Positions 1 to 7,464 of a stretch of DNA of 10,331 nt are shown here, one piece after another. The notes below the pieces were generated by a model. The model ran no database searches. It was given only the letters and a program-made list of their open reading frames with translations, and was not told the DNA's origin. Every line of letters begins with the position of its first letter. Within the stretch, counting starts at the first letter, position 1. The stretch is taken from assembly GCA_017308345.1 (NCBI GenBank), contig JAFKFE010000521.1, positions 1-10,331 of the forward strand, written 5' to 3'. Origin of the DNA: Alphaproteobacteria bacterium. GTDB lineage: Bacteria > Pseudomonadota > Alphaproteobacteria > Rhizobiales > Rhizobiaceae. Both the position numbers and the translations under genes were made by a program.

Positions 1-593
1 GCGACGTACAGCCCGACACCGGCAAGCATCTCGATCTCGATGCGATGGGGTATGAACCCCTGCATTTGCAGACATTGCGCAAGGACCTCAAGGAGCTGGC
101 TTTCACTTCCGTCGCTTTTCAACTGGCGCAGAAGCCTCCGGGCAGCGAAGAAATCGCAGGCTGGTTTCACGATTTCTCCGGAAACGTCGGCATATTGGGA
201 GGATACTCCAACCTGATGATCCTGGATTTCGACAACGAAGCCGGCTGCCGGACGTGGCTGGGAGCCCACAAGGGGATCGCGGACGGCACGCCCATGGCGA
301 AATCACCGGGCGGCTACCACGTCTATCTGAGGACGCGGGAGCCGACGGTGTCGTCCAGCCTTCATTTCGGCATGCGACGGGTCGGTCACGTCAAGGCGCT
401 CGGCGGCTATATCGTGGCCAGCCCTTCGGTGCTCAAGAACGGCTCGTCCTATCGCTGGCTGGACAAACAATCGCCCTTCGATGTCGAACCGCTGCAGGTC
501 GACAACCTGGCCAGCCTTTCGCTAAGCCCGGTATCGCCGCTCAAGCACCATTACGACCGCCTGCTGAAGCGCGGCTTCTTCGAGCGGCAGTGA
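1..593 (+). CDS. Primase/polymerase-domain (prim-pol-like) protein, 5' end outside window
   Basis: The visible part resembles the bifunctional DNA primase/polymerase N-terminal domain (prim-pol, an archaeo-eukaryotic primase fold). Numbering from the ATG at 45 (182 aa to the stop), the signs are: a KPP turn near 30-32; NVGILGG at 47-53; ILDFDN at 59-64, whose D61 and D63 match the paired metal-binding acidic residues; SPGGYHVYLR at 87-96 with a conserved-type His92; and GGYIVASPSV at 120-129 followed by YRWL. The position that usually carries a third acidic residue just before the GGY motif appears to be His115, so polymerase activity is doubtful. The frame is open back to base 3 and the ATG at 45 has no Shine-Dalgarno sequence, so the gene probably starts upstream; a start at 45 cannot be excluded. 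The stop lies 12 bases before the next glycosyltransferase gene, which implies co-transcription. No helicase domain is visible. The family call is fairly sure; the function is unknown. Confidence 0.72.
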   Translation, partial: DVQPDTGKHLDLDAMGYEPLHLQTLRKDLKELAFTSVAFQLAQKPPGSEEIAGWFHDFSGNVGILGGYSNLMILDFDNEAGCRTWLGAHKGIADGTPMAKSPGGYHVYLRTREPTVSSSLHFGMRRVGHVKALGGYIVASPSVLKNGSSYRWLDKQSPFDVEPLQVDNLASLSLSPVSPLKHHYDRLLKRGFFERQ

Positions 594-605
594 GCGGCTG
601 AACGC

Positions 606-2705
606 ATGGCCGCCGACATCACCGTCATCATTCCAGCAAGAAATGCCGCCGCGACGCTCGGCGCGGCGCTGGCCAGCCTCGCGCCCGACCGGGCGCTGAT
701 CCTGGAGATCATCGTGGTCGATGACGGATCGGACGATGGAACCGCGACCGTTGCAGCGGACAGCGCCCGGCAACACGATCTTCCGGTGGACGTTTCGAGC
801 GTCCATCTGGGCAGTGCCGGTGCGGCGCGTAATGTTGGGATCGAGCGGGCCAGGGGCGCGGCGATCTTCTTCCTCGACGCCGACGATGAAGTGATGCCGG
901 GAAGCCTCTCGTTGCTGCGCTCCGCGCTTGAAGGCGGCGCGGGCCTGGCGATCGGAGCCAGCATCCGCCGCACCGAAGGGCGGCCGGACAAGCTCAAGAC
1001 ACCGCATGGCTACAGTTCCGACAGACGCCGGAACACGCGCCTGTACCTTCGCAACGAACTGTGGCCCATCGCCATGGGAAGCGCGCTGGTCGCGGCACAG
1101 GCGACGGACGGCATTCGCTTTCCTGGGGCGATCGGCCTCGACGAGGACACATGTTACTGGGCGGCCGTGCTCGCGCATGCCGACGTCGCCGTTATCGAAG
1201 CTCCGGTGCTTCTCTACCATCATGACGAAGCGAGAATGGCCCGGCGCTTCATCGATACGCCGCGCCGAACCTTCCTCGCCATAGCACGTGAACTTGACCG
1301 GCTGGCCAATGCCGGCGTCGAACGGGAGGCGCTGCAATGGCGAAAGGCCTGGATAGCGCAGCGCATCGCCCGCCAGCTCATCAAGCATCGCATGTTTGCG
1401 GATGCGGCCGGCATGATGCGTGTTGTCCATGCGCACAGGACATTCAGCCGCAGCCGCAAGACGCTGCAATACCAGGCCAGGATTCGCCTGGGACGGCTGG
1501 CCGGGCCGGCGCCCGCCATTACCGGTTCGACGGGGGCGCGGCGCACGCTGATCGTGTGCCATGACCCGGCGTTCCCGCCAATATCAGGCGCCGACCTCAG
1601 GAACTTCGGCAACGCCACGGCCGCGGCCGTGTTCGGTCCCGTCTGCCTGGTTTCGGTCAGGCCCCGGCCCGACGCCGGCCAACCGCTTGGCCCCGACATC
1701 CGTCTCGCGGACCTGACCACGGATGCCGAGAAGAGCGCGTCTGCACTGGGCTGGTGGCGGACCGGCGGCGAAGCTCGCATCCCACGCCCCGCCCTGGGAC
1801 GTCTCAAGGCGCTCGTTCGAACCTTTCGCCCCGATACCATCGTGATCGAGGGGGTTCCGCTGTTCAAGCTTGTCGGGCCGTCGCGACGATTGGCAAGCCA
1901 ACTCATCGTCGACATGCACAATGTCGAATCGGATCTTGCCGATCAGTTGCCACGAAGCAAGGACCGGCGACTGCCGTCATCCGGCGTGAAGGGCCTCGAA
2001 AAAAAGGCGGCAACCATCGCCGACCGCATCTGGGTCTGCTCGCGGCCGGACCGTGAGCGGCTCGGAGCGTTTGTCCGGCCGGGCACGCTGATCGATGTCG
2101 TGCCGAACGGCATACCGCGGGCCGACGAAATGCCCGCAACGCTGCCACAGCCCTCCGCCACGGACCAATTCCCGGTCATCCTGCTTGTGGGCCATCTGGG
2201 CTACGAGCCGAACGTCGATGCCGCCGAACGGCTGGCCCGCATCATCCTGCCGCGCATCCGCGCGAGGCTGCCGGCGGCGAGGCTCGTTCTCGCCGGCCGT
2301 TCGCCCAAGCCGTCCGTCCGGGCCCTGGCGGGACTGGATGGGGTAAGCCTGGTAGACAGCCCGGACGACATCCGGCCGCTGCTGGCCGGCGCGCATCTCT
2401 GCGTCATTCCGCTCGCCATGGGCGGCGGCCCGCGCATCAAGATCCTGGAGGCGATGGCCTCGGGCGTTCCGGTGATCGCGACGCCGCTCGCGGCGGAAGG
2501 GCTCGACCTCATCGACGGTGAAGACCTGCTCCTGTCCGACGTCGATGAAGGCCTTGCGGACCTGGCGATCGAACTCTGCAACGACCCGACCCGGATGGAC
2601 GCATTGCGCGCCCGAGCCCATAGGACTGCATGGTCCCGCTTCGGGCCGCAGGCGATCCGTGACGCCGTGCGTCATGGCCTGGGGCTGGACGACGCCGGCC
2701 GATGA
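606..2705 (+). CDS. Two-domain glycosyltransferase: GT2 (N-terminal) plus GT4 (C-terminal)
   Basis: This 699-aa protein joins two glycosyltransferases of different fold. Residues about 4-210 form a GT-A, family 2 domain. It has VIIPARN at 8-13, the nucleotide-binding VVDDGSDDG at 37-45, a metal-binding DADD at 91-94, and a DED at 179-181 in the place of the usual catalytic acidic motif. A helical, Arg-rich linker (about 215-300) follows. Residues about 313-695 form a GT-B, GT4-type domain: DMHNVESD at 436-443, VPNGIP at 499-504, VGHLGYEPN near 528-536, and a GGGPRIKILEAMASGVPVI donor-sugar motif at 606-624 whose E615 matches the conserved Glu of the family. No signal peptide or membrane span is evident, so it probably works on the cytoplasmic face. 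It likely adds two sugars in sequence to a polysaccharide or lipid-linked glycan; donors and acceptors cannot be read from sequence. The start follows the preceding stop by 12 bases and has only a weak ribosome site. The next gene begins 22 bases downstream. Confidence 0.9.
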   Translation: MAADITVIIPARNAAATLGAALASLAPDRALILEIIVVDDGSDDGTATVAADSARQHDLPVDVSSVHLGSAGAARNVGIERARGAAIFFLDADDEVMPGSLSLLRSALEGGAGLAIGASIRRTEGRPDKLKTPHGYSSDRRRNTRLYLRNELWPIAMGSALVAAQATDGIRFPGAIGLDEDTCYWAAVLAHADVAVIEAPVLLYHHDEARMARRFIDTPRRTFLAIARELDRLANAGVEREALQWRKAWIAQRIARQLIKHRMFADAAGMMRVVHAHRTFSRSRKTLQYQARIRLGRLAGPAPAITGSTGARRTLIVCHDPAFPPISGADLRNFGNATAAAVFGPVCLVSVRPRPDAGQPLGPDIRLADLTTDAEKSASALGWWRTGGEARIPRPALGRLKALVRTFRPDTIVIEGVPLFKLVGPSRRLASQLIVDMHNVESDLADQLPRSKDRRLPSSGVKGLEKKAATIADRIWVCSRPDRERLGAFVRPGTLIDVVPNGIPRADEMPATLPQPSATDQFPVILLVGHLGYEPNVDAAERLARIILPRIRARLPAARLVLAGRSPKPSVRALAGLDGVSLVDSPDDIRPLLAGAHLCVIPLAMGGGPRIKILEAMASGVPVIATPLAAEGLDLIDGEDLLLSDVDEGLADLAIELCNDPTRMDALRARAHRTAWSRFGPQAIRDAVRHGLGLDDAGR

Positions 2706-2727
2706 AACTGTTGAACACGAGCCTTCG

Positions 2728-4293
2728 ATGATCCCCAAGATACTCCACCAGACCTGGAAGACCGACGACATTCCCGCCCGCTTCCAGGCTTATGTCGACA
2801 GCTGGAAGCGGCACCATCCGGACTGGACGATGATGTTCTGGAGCGACCGTCGGCTGCTCGAGTTCGTCGCCGCGCATTATCCCGACTTCCTGCCGACCTT
2901 TTGCAGTTACGAACGCGGTGTGCTGAGAGCGGATGCCGGACGGTATCTGCTTCTGCATCATTTCGGTGGCGTCTATGCCGATATCGACTGCGAATGCGTG
3001 GCCCCGTTCGATCCGCTGACAGCCGAAGAGCGGATCGTTTTCTGCAGGGAGCCGGACACGCACGCACGGGTGCAAGCCGATTTCCGCCGCTTGCCCTACC
3101 TTCTGTTCAACGGCACGATTGCCAGCCCGCCTGGCCATCCCTTCTGGCTCCACCTCCTGTCCTTCCTGCCGGGACTGGCCAAGGCCAAGGAAGCCATCGA
3201 CGCGACGGGCCCTTGCGTGATGACTTCGGCGCAGCTCAGCTATGACGATCAATCCGCCTTCGCCATCCACCCTTCGGCATTGTTCGCGCCGGTCGATTCG
3301 GCTGGTCGCCGGGCAGGCGGCGAGGCTGCGACACTCTCGGTCCACCATTGGGCCGGCACATGGTGGACGTCCGGTCCACCGCCGGGTTGGCGGGACAAAA
3401 TCCGCACGCATCTATACCGGGCCTTGTATCGTCTGACGCGCGGACCCCATCTGGACGAAGCAGCGGCCAGGCGCAGCGTCAGTCGGGCGGCACTTGCCGC
3501 ACCGACGCCGCAAGGCCGGAACGTTGCCATTCTGGTGCCGTTGCGCGACGCGGTTGATCACATCCAGCCGTTTCTTGATGCCGTCGGCGCGCTCGACTAC
3601 CCGAAGGACAGGATCAAGCTCGTCTTTTGCGAAGGCGACAGCGTGGACGAGAGCTGGGAGCGACTGCAGCAGGCGGCGGCGGGATTGGCCGGGATCTATC
3701 GCGACGTGGTCCTGCTGCAGAAACAGACGGGCATCCGCCTCGACCGTTTGACGCGCGCGAAGCGACGCCTGCAGCGCTCGCGGCGCGGCGCCATCGCCAA
3801 GGTGCGCAACCACCTGATCGACCACGGCCTTGGCCCGGACGACGATTGGGCGCTGTGGATAGATATCGATGTGTGGCGGTTTTCCAACGATATCCTGAAC
3901 CGGCTTATCGAAAGCGGGCATCGCATCGCGGTTCCCAATTGCGTCAAGATCGCCGGCGGCGACAGTTTCGACCTCAACAGCTTCGTCAGCGTTCGCAAGG
4001 AGAAGGATTATCGCTACTATCGTGAGATACGCGGCGGCATCCATCAACCTCCGGTGCATTCCTACAACCGCCTTCATCTCAGCGACGTCAGGCATCTTGA
4101 GAGTATCGGCCTCGATGGCGTCGGTGGGACGATGCTTCTCGTCGACGCGGCTTTGCATCGGGGCGGCCTTCGCTTTCCGGAAATCCCCTATCGTGACCTG
4201 ATCGAGACCGAGGGTTTCGGCGCTCTCGCCAACGATCTGGGCATCAGGCCGATCGGCCTGCCCAAATTGGAAATCCTGCACGTACCGTGGTGA
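2728..4293 (+). CDS. Two-domain glycosyltransferase: GT32 (OCH1-like) fused to GT62 (Anp1/Mnn9-like)
   Basis: From the ATG at 2728 the product is 521 aa and opens with MIPKILHQTWKT, the typical first strand of GT32 sugar transferases. The GT32 module (about 1-215) has RADAGRYLLLHHFGGVYADID at 67-87, where D85 and D87 form the DXD metal/sugar-nucleotide site, then TGP at 160-162 and VHHWAGTW at 205-212. A basic linker (about 216-264) follows. Residues about 265-521 look like the Anp1/Mnn9/Van1 family (GT62): ILVPLRDA at 268-275, LDYPKDRIKL at 289-298, WIDIDVW at 377-383 with DXD residues D379 and D381, GVGGTMLLV at 464-472, HRGGLRFPE at 477-485, TEGFG at 494-498 and LPKLEILHV near the end. Both families are best known as Golgi mannosyltransferases of yeast. 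Mannose is therefore a reasonable guess for the donor, but it is not shown. The frame stays open upstream to 2518, but that part overlaps the previous gene and has no family resemblance. The start at 2728 is chosen because the conserved domain begins there. Confidence 0.85.
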   Translation: MIPKILHQTWKTDDIPARFQAYVDSWKRHHPDWTMMFWSDRRLLEFVAAHYPDFLPTFCSYERGVLRADAGRYLLLHHFGGVYADIDCECVAPFDPLTAEERIVFCREPDTHARVQADFRRLPYLLFNGTIASPPGHPFWLHLLSFLPGLAKAKEAIDATGPCVMTSAQLSYDDQSAFAIHPSALFAPVDSAGRRAGGEAATLSVHHWAGTWWTSGPPPGWRDKIRTHLYRALYRLTRGPHLDEAAARRSVSRAALAAPTPQGRNVAILVPLRDAVDHIQPFLDAVGALDYPKDRIKLVFCEGDSVDESWERLQQAAAGLAGIYRDVVLLQKQTGIRLDRLTRAKRRLQRSRRGAIAKVRNHLIDHGLGPDDDWALWIDIDVWRFSNDILNRLIESGHRIAVPNCVKIAGGDSFDLNSFVSVRKEKDYRYYREIRGGIHQPPVHSYNRLHLSDVRHLESIGLDGVGGTMLLVDAALHRGGLRFPEIPYRDLIETEGFGALANDLGIRPIGLPKLEILHVPW

Positions 4294-4313
4294 GCGGGCC
4301 GGGACACGGCAGG

Positions 4314-5303
4314 TCAACGACCGAGATCGGCCCTTGCGCGCCGCAGCCGCGTGCGCAGGAAGGATATAGGGCCGAACGGCAACGAGGGCCTGCCCGATAA
4401 CCGGCCTGAGCGTTGTTGCGCGTGCCGCTGAACGAGTTCGGCCAAACGGCGCCGCGCCGGTGCCTCCAGTTCATCCAGCCGTCGCGCCAGCCGGTCGGGC
4501 AAGGGCCTCGAGCGCCAGGCGAAATAGGCCTGATAGTCGCCCGGCGTCTCGGCCAGATGCCGAAGATAGGCGGCAAGCTCGGCCGGGGTGCGATAGGACG
4601 CGGCGTCGATATAGGAGCCATCCGGAACGAACTCCGCCGCATTGGGCGCGCCGAGATAGACGGGCACCGTGCCGGCGGCGAGCGGATCGAACATCTTCTC
4701 GGTGACGTAATCGGGCGCGATCGAATTCTCCAGCGCCAGGCAGAAGGGGTAGCGGCCTATGGTTTCGAGTTTCGTCCGCCGCCCGAGATCGGGGCCGGTG
4801 ATCTGACGGTTGGACCGGTAGCGGCCGTAACAATCGACCGCGATATGCCGCGACAGCTCGGCAACGAATGTGTCGCGCCCGCTCTTGTTGAAGCTCGATG
4901 ACTGGAAATGCACGGCCGGCGCGCTCTCGACCTTGGGCGCTATGGGCTCATGTCGCACGGCATGCCACCAGTCGGCTCGCGGCAGATAAGGCGTCCAGAC
5001 ATCCGATCCGGCCTCGTAAGTCATGACGACGTCGAAGTGTCGCATGAAGGACGCATCGGCCATTGCGGGATAGTTGACGACGCTCTCCATCGACCAGGCG
5101 ACCCAAAGCTGACCGGGATATTTGCGGGCATCGCCGATCTCGCGGGAATTCGGCAGATGGAAGACGACGGCATCGGCCTCGGCAAGCCGCCGCCGATCGT
5201 TGGTCCATTCGACCGGAACGGAGCATTGCGACCATTCCGCGAGATCGACGGGTTTATCGAAGTAGCGTGTCCAGAACAGGATCAACGGAGGATTTGATGG
5301 CAT
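4314..5303 (-). CDS. Alpha-1,3/4-type fucosyltransferase (GT10 family)
   Basis: This 329-aa protein matches the glycosyltransferase 10 family, which transfers fucose from GDP-fucose to GlcNAc or Glc units. The diagnostic segment is at 184-234: YPFCLALENS at 185-194, APDYVTEKMFDPLAAGTVPVYLG at 196-218, and a PDGSYID at 227-233. This is the GDP-fucose-binding C-terminal half of the fold, with E192 and K203 of the conserved ALEN and TEK motifs. The N-terminal half (about 1-165) is the acceptor-side domain, with VAWSMES at 68-74 in the usual place. The C-terminus (about 270-329) is Arg-rich and helical, resembling the basic, membrane-associating tails of bacterial fucosyltransferases. No signal peptide or membrane span is seen. 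A Shine-Dalgarno sequence (GAAGGG on the minus strand, 5308-5313) supports the start at 5303. The gene converges on the GT32-GT62 gene with 20 bases between stops. The donor could be another GDP-sugar, but GDP-fucose is the best guess. Confidence 0.9.
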   Translation of the reverse strand: MPSNPPLILFWTRYFDKPVDLAEWSQCSVPVEWTNDRRRLAEADAVVFHLPNSREIGDARKYPGQLWVAWSMESVVNYPAMADASFMRHFDVVMTYEAGSDVWTPYLPRADWWHAVRHEPIAPKVESAPAVHFQSSSFNKSGRDTFVAELSRHIAVDCYGRYRSNRQITGPDLGRRTKLETIGRYPFCLALENSIAPDYVTEKMFDPLAAGTVPVYLGAPNAAEFVPDGSYIDAASYRTPAELAAYLRHLAETPGDYQAYFAWRSRPLPDRLARRLDELEAPARRRLAELVQRHAQQRSGRLSGRPSLPFGPISFLRTRLRRARADLGR

Positions 5304-5376
5304 CGGGCCCTTCGGGTCAGGCGAGCCGTCTTACGCCATTCCCGGCAATTGCGAAAGAACGGCGCCCCTTCCGGGC

Positions 5377-5961
5377 TCAGCCGTGCAATTCCCGCGAGAT
5401 CGACGGTCCGATCGTGAAGCCGGAAAAGGTCGCCTCGAAACCCTCACGTTGCGGCGAGCAGCACATCATGCCGACATCGACCGATTTCGAGATCGGGAAA
5501 TAGGCCAGCCGCACCGGCTTCCAGTGACCGTCGGAAGCGTCAAGATACTGGATGCGGATCGCCTCGGCGTGACGGGTCAGGCGGATCCTGACGCCATCCC
5601 TGCCGGCGGCAATGGCGACCAGCGACCAGTCGGAGGTGTCGTTGGTGACGACGACGGAGAAGTAGGCCAGGCCATCGGTGTATTCGATGCCGGCCTTGAT
5701 CCAGTGCGTTTCGCTCAGCCGCAGCATCAGGCCGGCCTGATCGTAGAGCACCTTATAGTCGCCCTTGACGGTGACCTCGGCGCTGAAATCGCCCTCGACG
5801 GACCGGTAGAGGAAATGGCCGTTGTCGCGCCAGAAGCCGTAGAAGGTCTCGCGCCAGAAGTCGGTCTCCTTGCCCGTTCGGACGGTGAGCGCGCCGTCGC
5901 CGACCGTGTGGCGCGGCGGCGGGTTGAGCCATGTCATGTCGGCCACGCTCATCGAGCCCAT
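5377..5961 (-). CDS. DUF1349 domain protein (concanavalin A-like fold)
   Basis: This 194-aa protein resembles the DUF1349 family, a jelly-roll lectin-like fold sometimes annotated 'regulation of enolase 1' after a yeast member. Visible family features are WLNPPPRH at 11-18, a TDFWRET near 33-39, the core strand run FSAEVTVKGDYKVLYDQAGL at 59-78, and IKAGIEYTDG at 88-97. SVVVTNDTSDW (102-112) and the C-terminal GMMCCSPQREGFEATFSGF (164-182) complete the match. It has no signal peptide, so it is likely cytoplasmic. The start lies 6 bases after the stop of the aldehyde dehydrogenase gene, so the two are probably one transcript with coupled translation. No clear Shine-Dalgarno sequence separates the possible starts at 5961 (Met1), 5952 (Met4) and 5937 (Met9). 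Proteins of this family often lie beside sugar-metabolism genes, which fits here, but the molecular role is unknown. The fucosyltransferase gene follows 73 bases downstream on the same strand. Confidence 0.85.
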   Translation of the reverse strand: MGSMSVADMTWLNPPPRHTVGDGALTVRTGKETDFWRETFYGFWRDNGHFLYRSVEGDFSAEVTVKGDYKVLYDQAGLMLRLSETHWIKAGIEYTDGLAYFSVVVTNDTSDWSLVAIAAGRDGVRIRLTRHAEAIRIQYLDASDGHWKPVRLAYFPISKSVDVGMMCCSPQREGFEATFSGFTIGPSISRELHG

Positions 5962-5967
5962 CCGGAA

Positions 5968-7407
5968 TTATCCAGCGAATGTATAGGCCGTCTTCACGGT
6001 GGTGTAGAACTCCATGGCGTAGCGGCCCTGCTCGCGCGGACCGTAGCTCGAGCCCTTGCGGCCGCCGAACGGCACGTGGAAGTCGACGCCCGCCGTCGGC
6101 AGGTTGACCATGACCATGCCGGCTTCGGAGTTACGCTTGAAATGCGTCGCGTGCTTGAGGCTGGTCGTGCAGATGCCGGAGGTGAGGCCGAACGGCGTGT
6201 CGTTGGCCACGGCCAGCGCCTCGTCATAGTCCTTGACGCGGATGACGTTGGCGACCGGGCCGAAAATCTCCTCGCGCGAGATGCGCATGGCATTGGTCGA
6301 ACCGGTAAACAGCGTCGGCTGCAGATAGAAACCCGGTGTCTTGCGGTCGAGCCGCTCGCCGCCGAAGGCAAGCGTTGCGCCTTCCCTCACGCCGATGGCG
6401 ATGTAGTCTTCATCCTGCTTCAGCTGGGTTGCGTCGACGACGGGACCGATCTGGGTCTGCGCATCGAGGGCGTCGCCGATGACGAGCTTGTCCAGCCGCT
6501 CCTTCATGGCGTCGACGAAACGGTCGTGGATGCCGTCGGTGACGATCAGGCGCGAGGACGCCGTGCAGCGCTGTCCGGTCGAGAAATAGGCGCCGTTGAC
6601 CGCGCAATCGACTGCGACGGCCAGGTCGGCGTCATCGAGCACGACGAGCGGGTTCTTGCCGCCCATCTCGAGCTGGAACTTGCGCATATGCTCCACGCTC
6701 GCCGCGGCGACGCGCTTGCCAGTGCCGACCGAACCGGTGAAGGAAATGGCGTTGACGTCCGGGCTGTCGAGCATTGCCTGGCCGACGATGGATCCCTTGC
6801 CCATGACGAGGTTGAGCACGCCCTTGGGCAGGCCGGCGCGATGCAGGATATCGACAATGGTCCAGGCGCTCTCGGGCACCAGCTCAGCCGGCTTGAAGAC
6901 GATAGTGTTGCCATAAGTGAGCGCCGGGGCGATCTTCCAGGCGGGAATGGCGATGGGGAAATTCCACGGCGTGATGATGCCGACCACGCCGACGCCCTCG
7001 CGGGTCATCTCGACGCCGACGCCGGGCCGAACGCTCGGCACCGTCTCGCCCGACAGGCGCAGCGTCTCGCCGGCGAAGAAATCGAAGATCTGGGCGGCGC
7101 GGATCGTCTCGCCCACACCCTCAGCCAGCGTCTTGCCTTCCTCGCGGGCGAGCGAGCGGCCGATCTCGTCCTTGCGCGCCATGATCTCGTCCGAGGTCTT
7201 CTTCAGCACCGCATGCCGGGCCAGCGGTCCGGAGCGCGACCAGGCGGGAAAGGCCGCCTTGGCGGCGGCGATGGCCTGCTTGGCCTGCTCCGGCCCGGCC
7301 GAAGCATATTCGCCGACGACGTCGTTGGTGTTCGAGGGATTGATGTTGCGCGAGCCGGCCTCGCCAAGCCATTCGCCGTCGATCAGGTTCTTGCGCAGCA
7401 TGGTCAT
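5968..7407 (-). CDS. NAD(P)-dependent aldehyde dehydrogenase, probably alpha-ketoglutarate semialdehyde dehydrogenase type
   Basis: This is a complete aldehyde dehydrogenase superfamily member that oxidises an aldehyde to its carboxylic acid. Numbering from the upstream in-frame ATG at 7440 (490 aa): PWNFP at 158-162 with oxyanion Asn160; FKPAELVP at 182-189; the Rossmann-type FTGSVGTG at 234-241; general base Glu258 in LEMGGKNP; catalytic Cys292 in STGQRCTASS; and EEIFGP at 390-395. The GQRCTASSR and VPFGGRKGSSYGPREQGRYA segments resemble alpha-ketoglutarate (2,5-dioxovalerate) semialdehyde dehydrogenases of pentose, glucarate and hydroxyproline breakdown. Substrate assignment by recall is tentative, and a succinate semialdehyde type is possible. 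The start is placed at 7407 (479 aa) because a good Shine-Dalgarno sequence (AGGGA, minus strand, 7414-7418) sits six bases before it. The ATG at 7440 has only a weak one, and 7401 is a third option. The DUF1349 gene is coupled downstream. A sugar importer operon lies upstream on the same strand. Confidence 0.93.
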   Translation of the reverse strand: MTMLRKNLIDGEWLGEAGSRNINPSNTNDVVGEYASAGPEQAKQAIAAAKAAFPAWSRSGPLARHAVLKKTSDEIMARKDEIGRSLAREEGKTLAEGVGETIRAAQIFDFFAGETLRLSGETVPSVRPGVGVEMTREGVGVVGIITPWNFPIAIPAWKIAPALTYGNTIVFKPAELVPESAWTIVDILHRAGLPKGVLNLVMGKGSIVGQAMLDSPDVNAISFTGSVGTGKRVAAASVEHMRKFQLEMGGKNPLVVLDDADLAVAVDCAVNGAYFSTGQRCTASSRLIVTDGIHDRFVDAMKERLDKLVIGDALDAQTQIGPVVDATQLKQDEDYIAIGVREGATLAFGGERLDRKTPGFYLQPTLFTGSTNAMRISREEIFGPVANVIRVKDYDEALAVANDTPFGLTSGICTTSLKHATHFKRNSEAGMVMVNLPTAGVDFHVPFGGRKGSSYGPREQGRYAMEFYTTVKTAYTFAG

Positions 7408-7451
7408 CTTGTTTCCCTGGGTTTCGGTCACGGCGGCCATTGGCCGCTCAA

Positions 7452-7462
7452 TTGTCGGACAA
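7452..7462. promoter_or_regulatory. Candidate FadR/GntR-family operator
   Basis: TTGTCGGACAA is a perfect 5+1+5 palindrome and fits the T-N-G-T-N3-A-C-N-A pattern described for FadR-subfamily GntR regulators, which often control sugar-acid catabolism. It overlaps the predicted transcription start of the aldehyde dehydrogenase gene, where a repressor would block initiation. A second partial copy (attgtccgg, 7474-7482) lies between the -10 and -35 elements. No regulator gene is in the window. Confidence 0.4.
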
Positions 7463-7464
7463 AT

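Noticed and set aside
2518..2727. N-terminal extension of the GT32-GT62 protein back to an ATG at 2518
   Set aside because: It overlaps the last 188 bases of the GT2-GT4 gene, and its translation is Arg/Pro/Thr-rich with no domain. The GT32 fold begins right at the ATG at 2728.
4294..4313. Possible bidirectional terminator between the convergent genes (gccg/cggc stem)
   Set aside because: The stem is only four base pairs with no T-run on either side.
3412..4317. A 301-codon minus-strand open frame opposite the GT62 half of the fusion protein
   Set aside because: The plus strand has clear family motifs over the same bases. The minus-strand product has none, and it would overlap the fucosyltransferase end.
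5304..5376. Possible terminator or promoter between the DUF1349 and fucosyltransferase genes
   Set aside because: There are only short GC-rich partial stems, no T-run, and no convincing -10/-35 pair. The fucosyltransferase may be read from upstream, but this gap alone does not show it.
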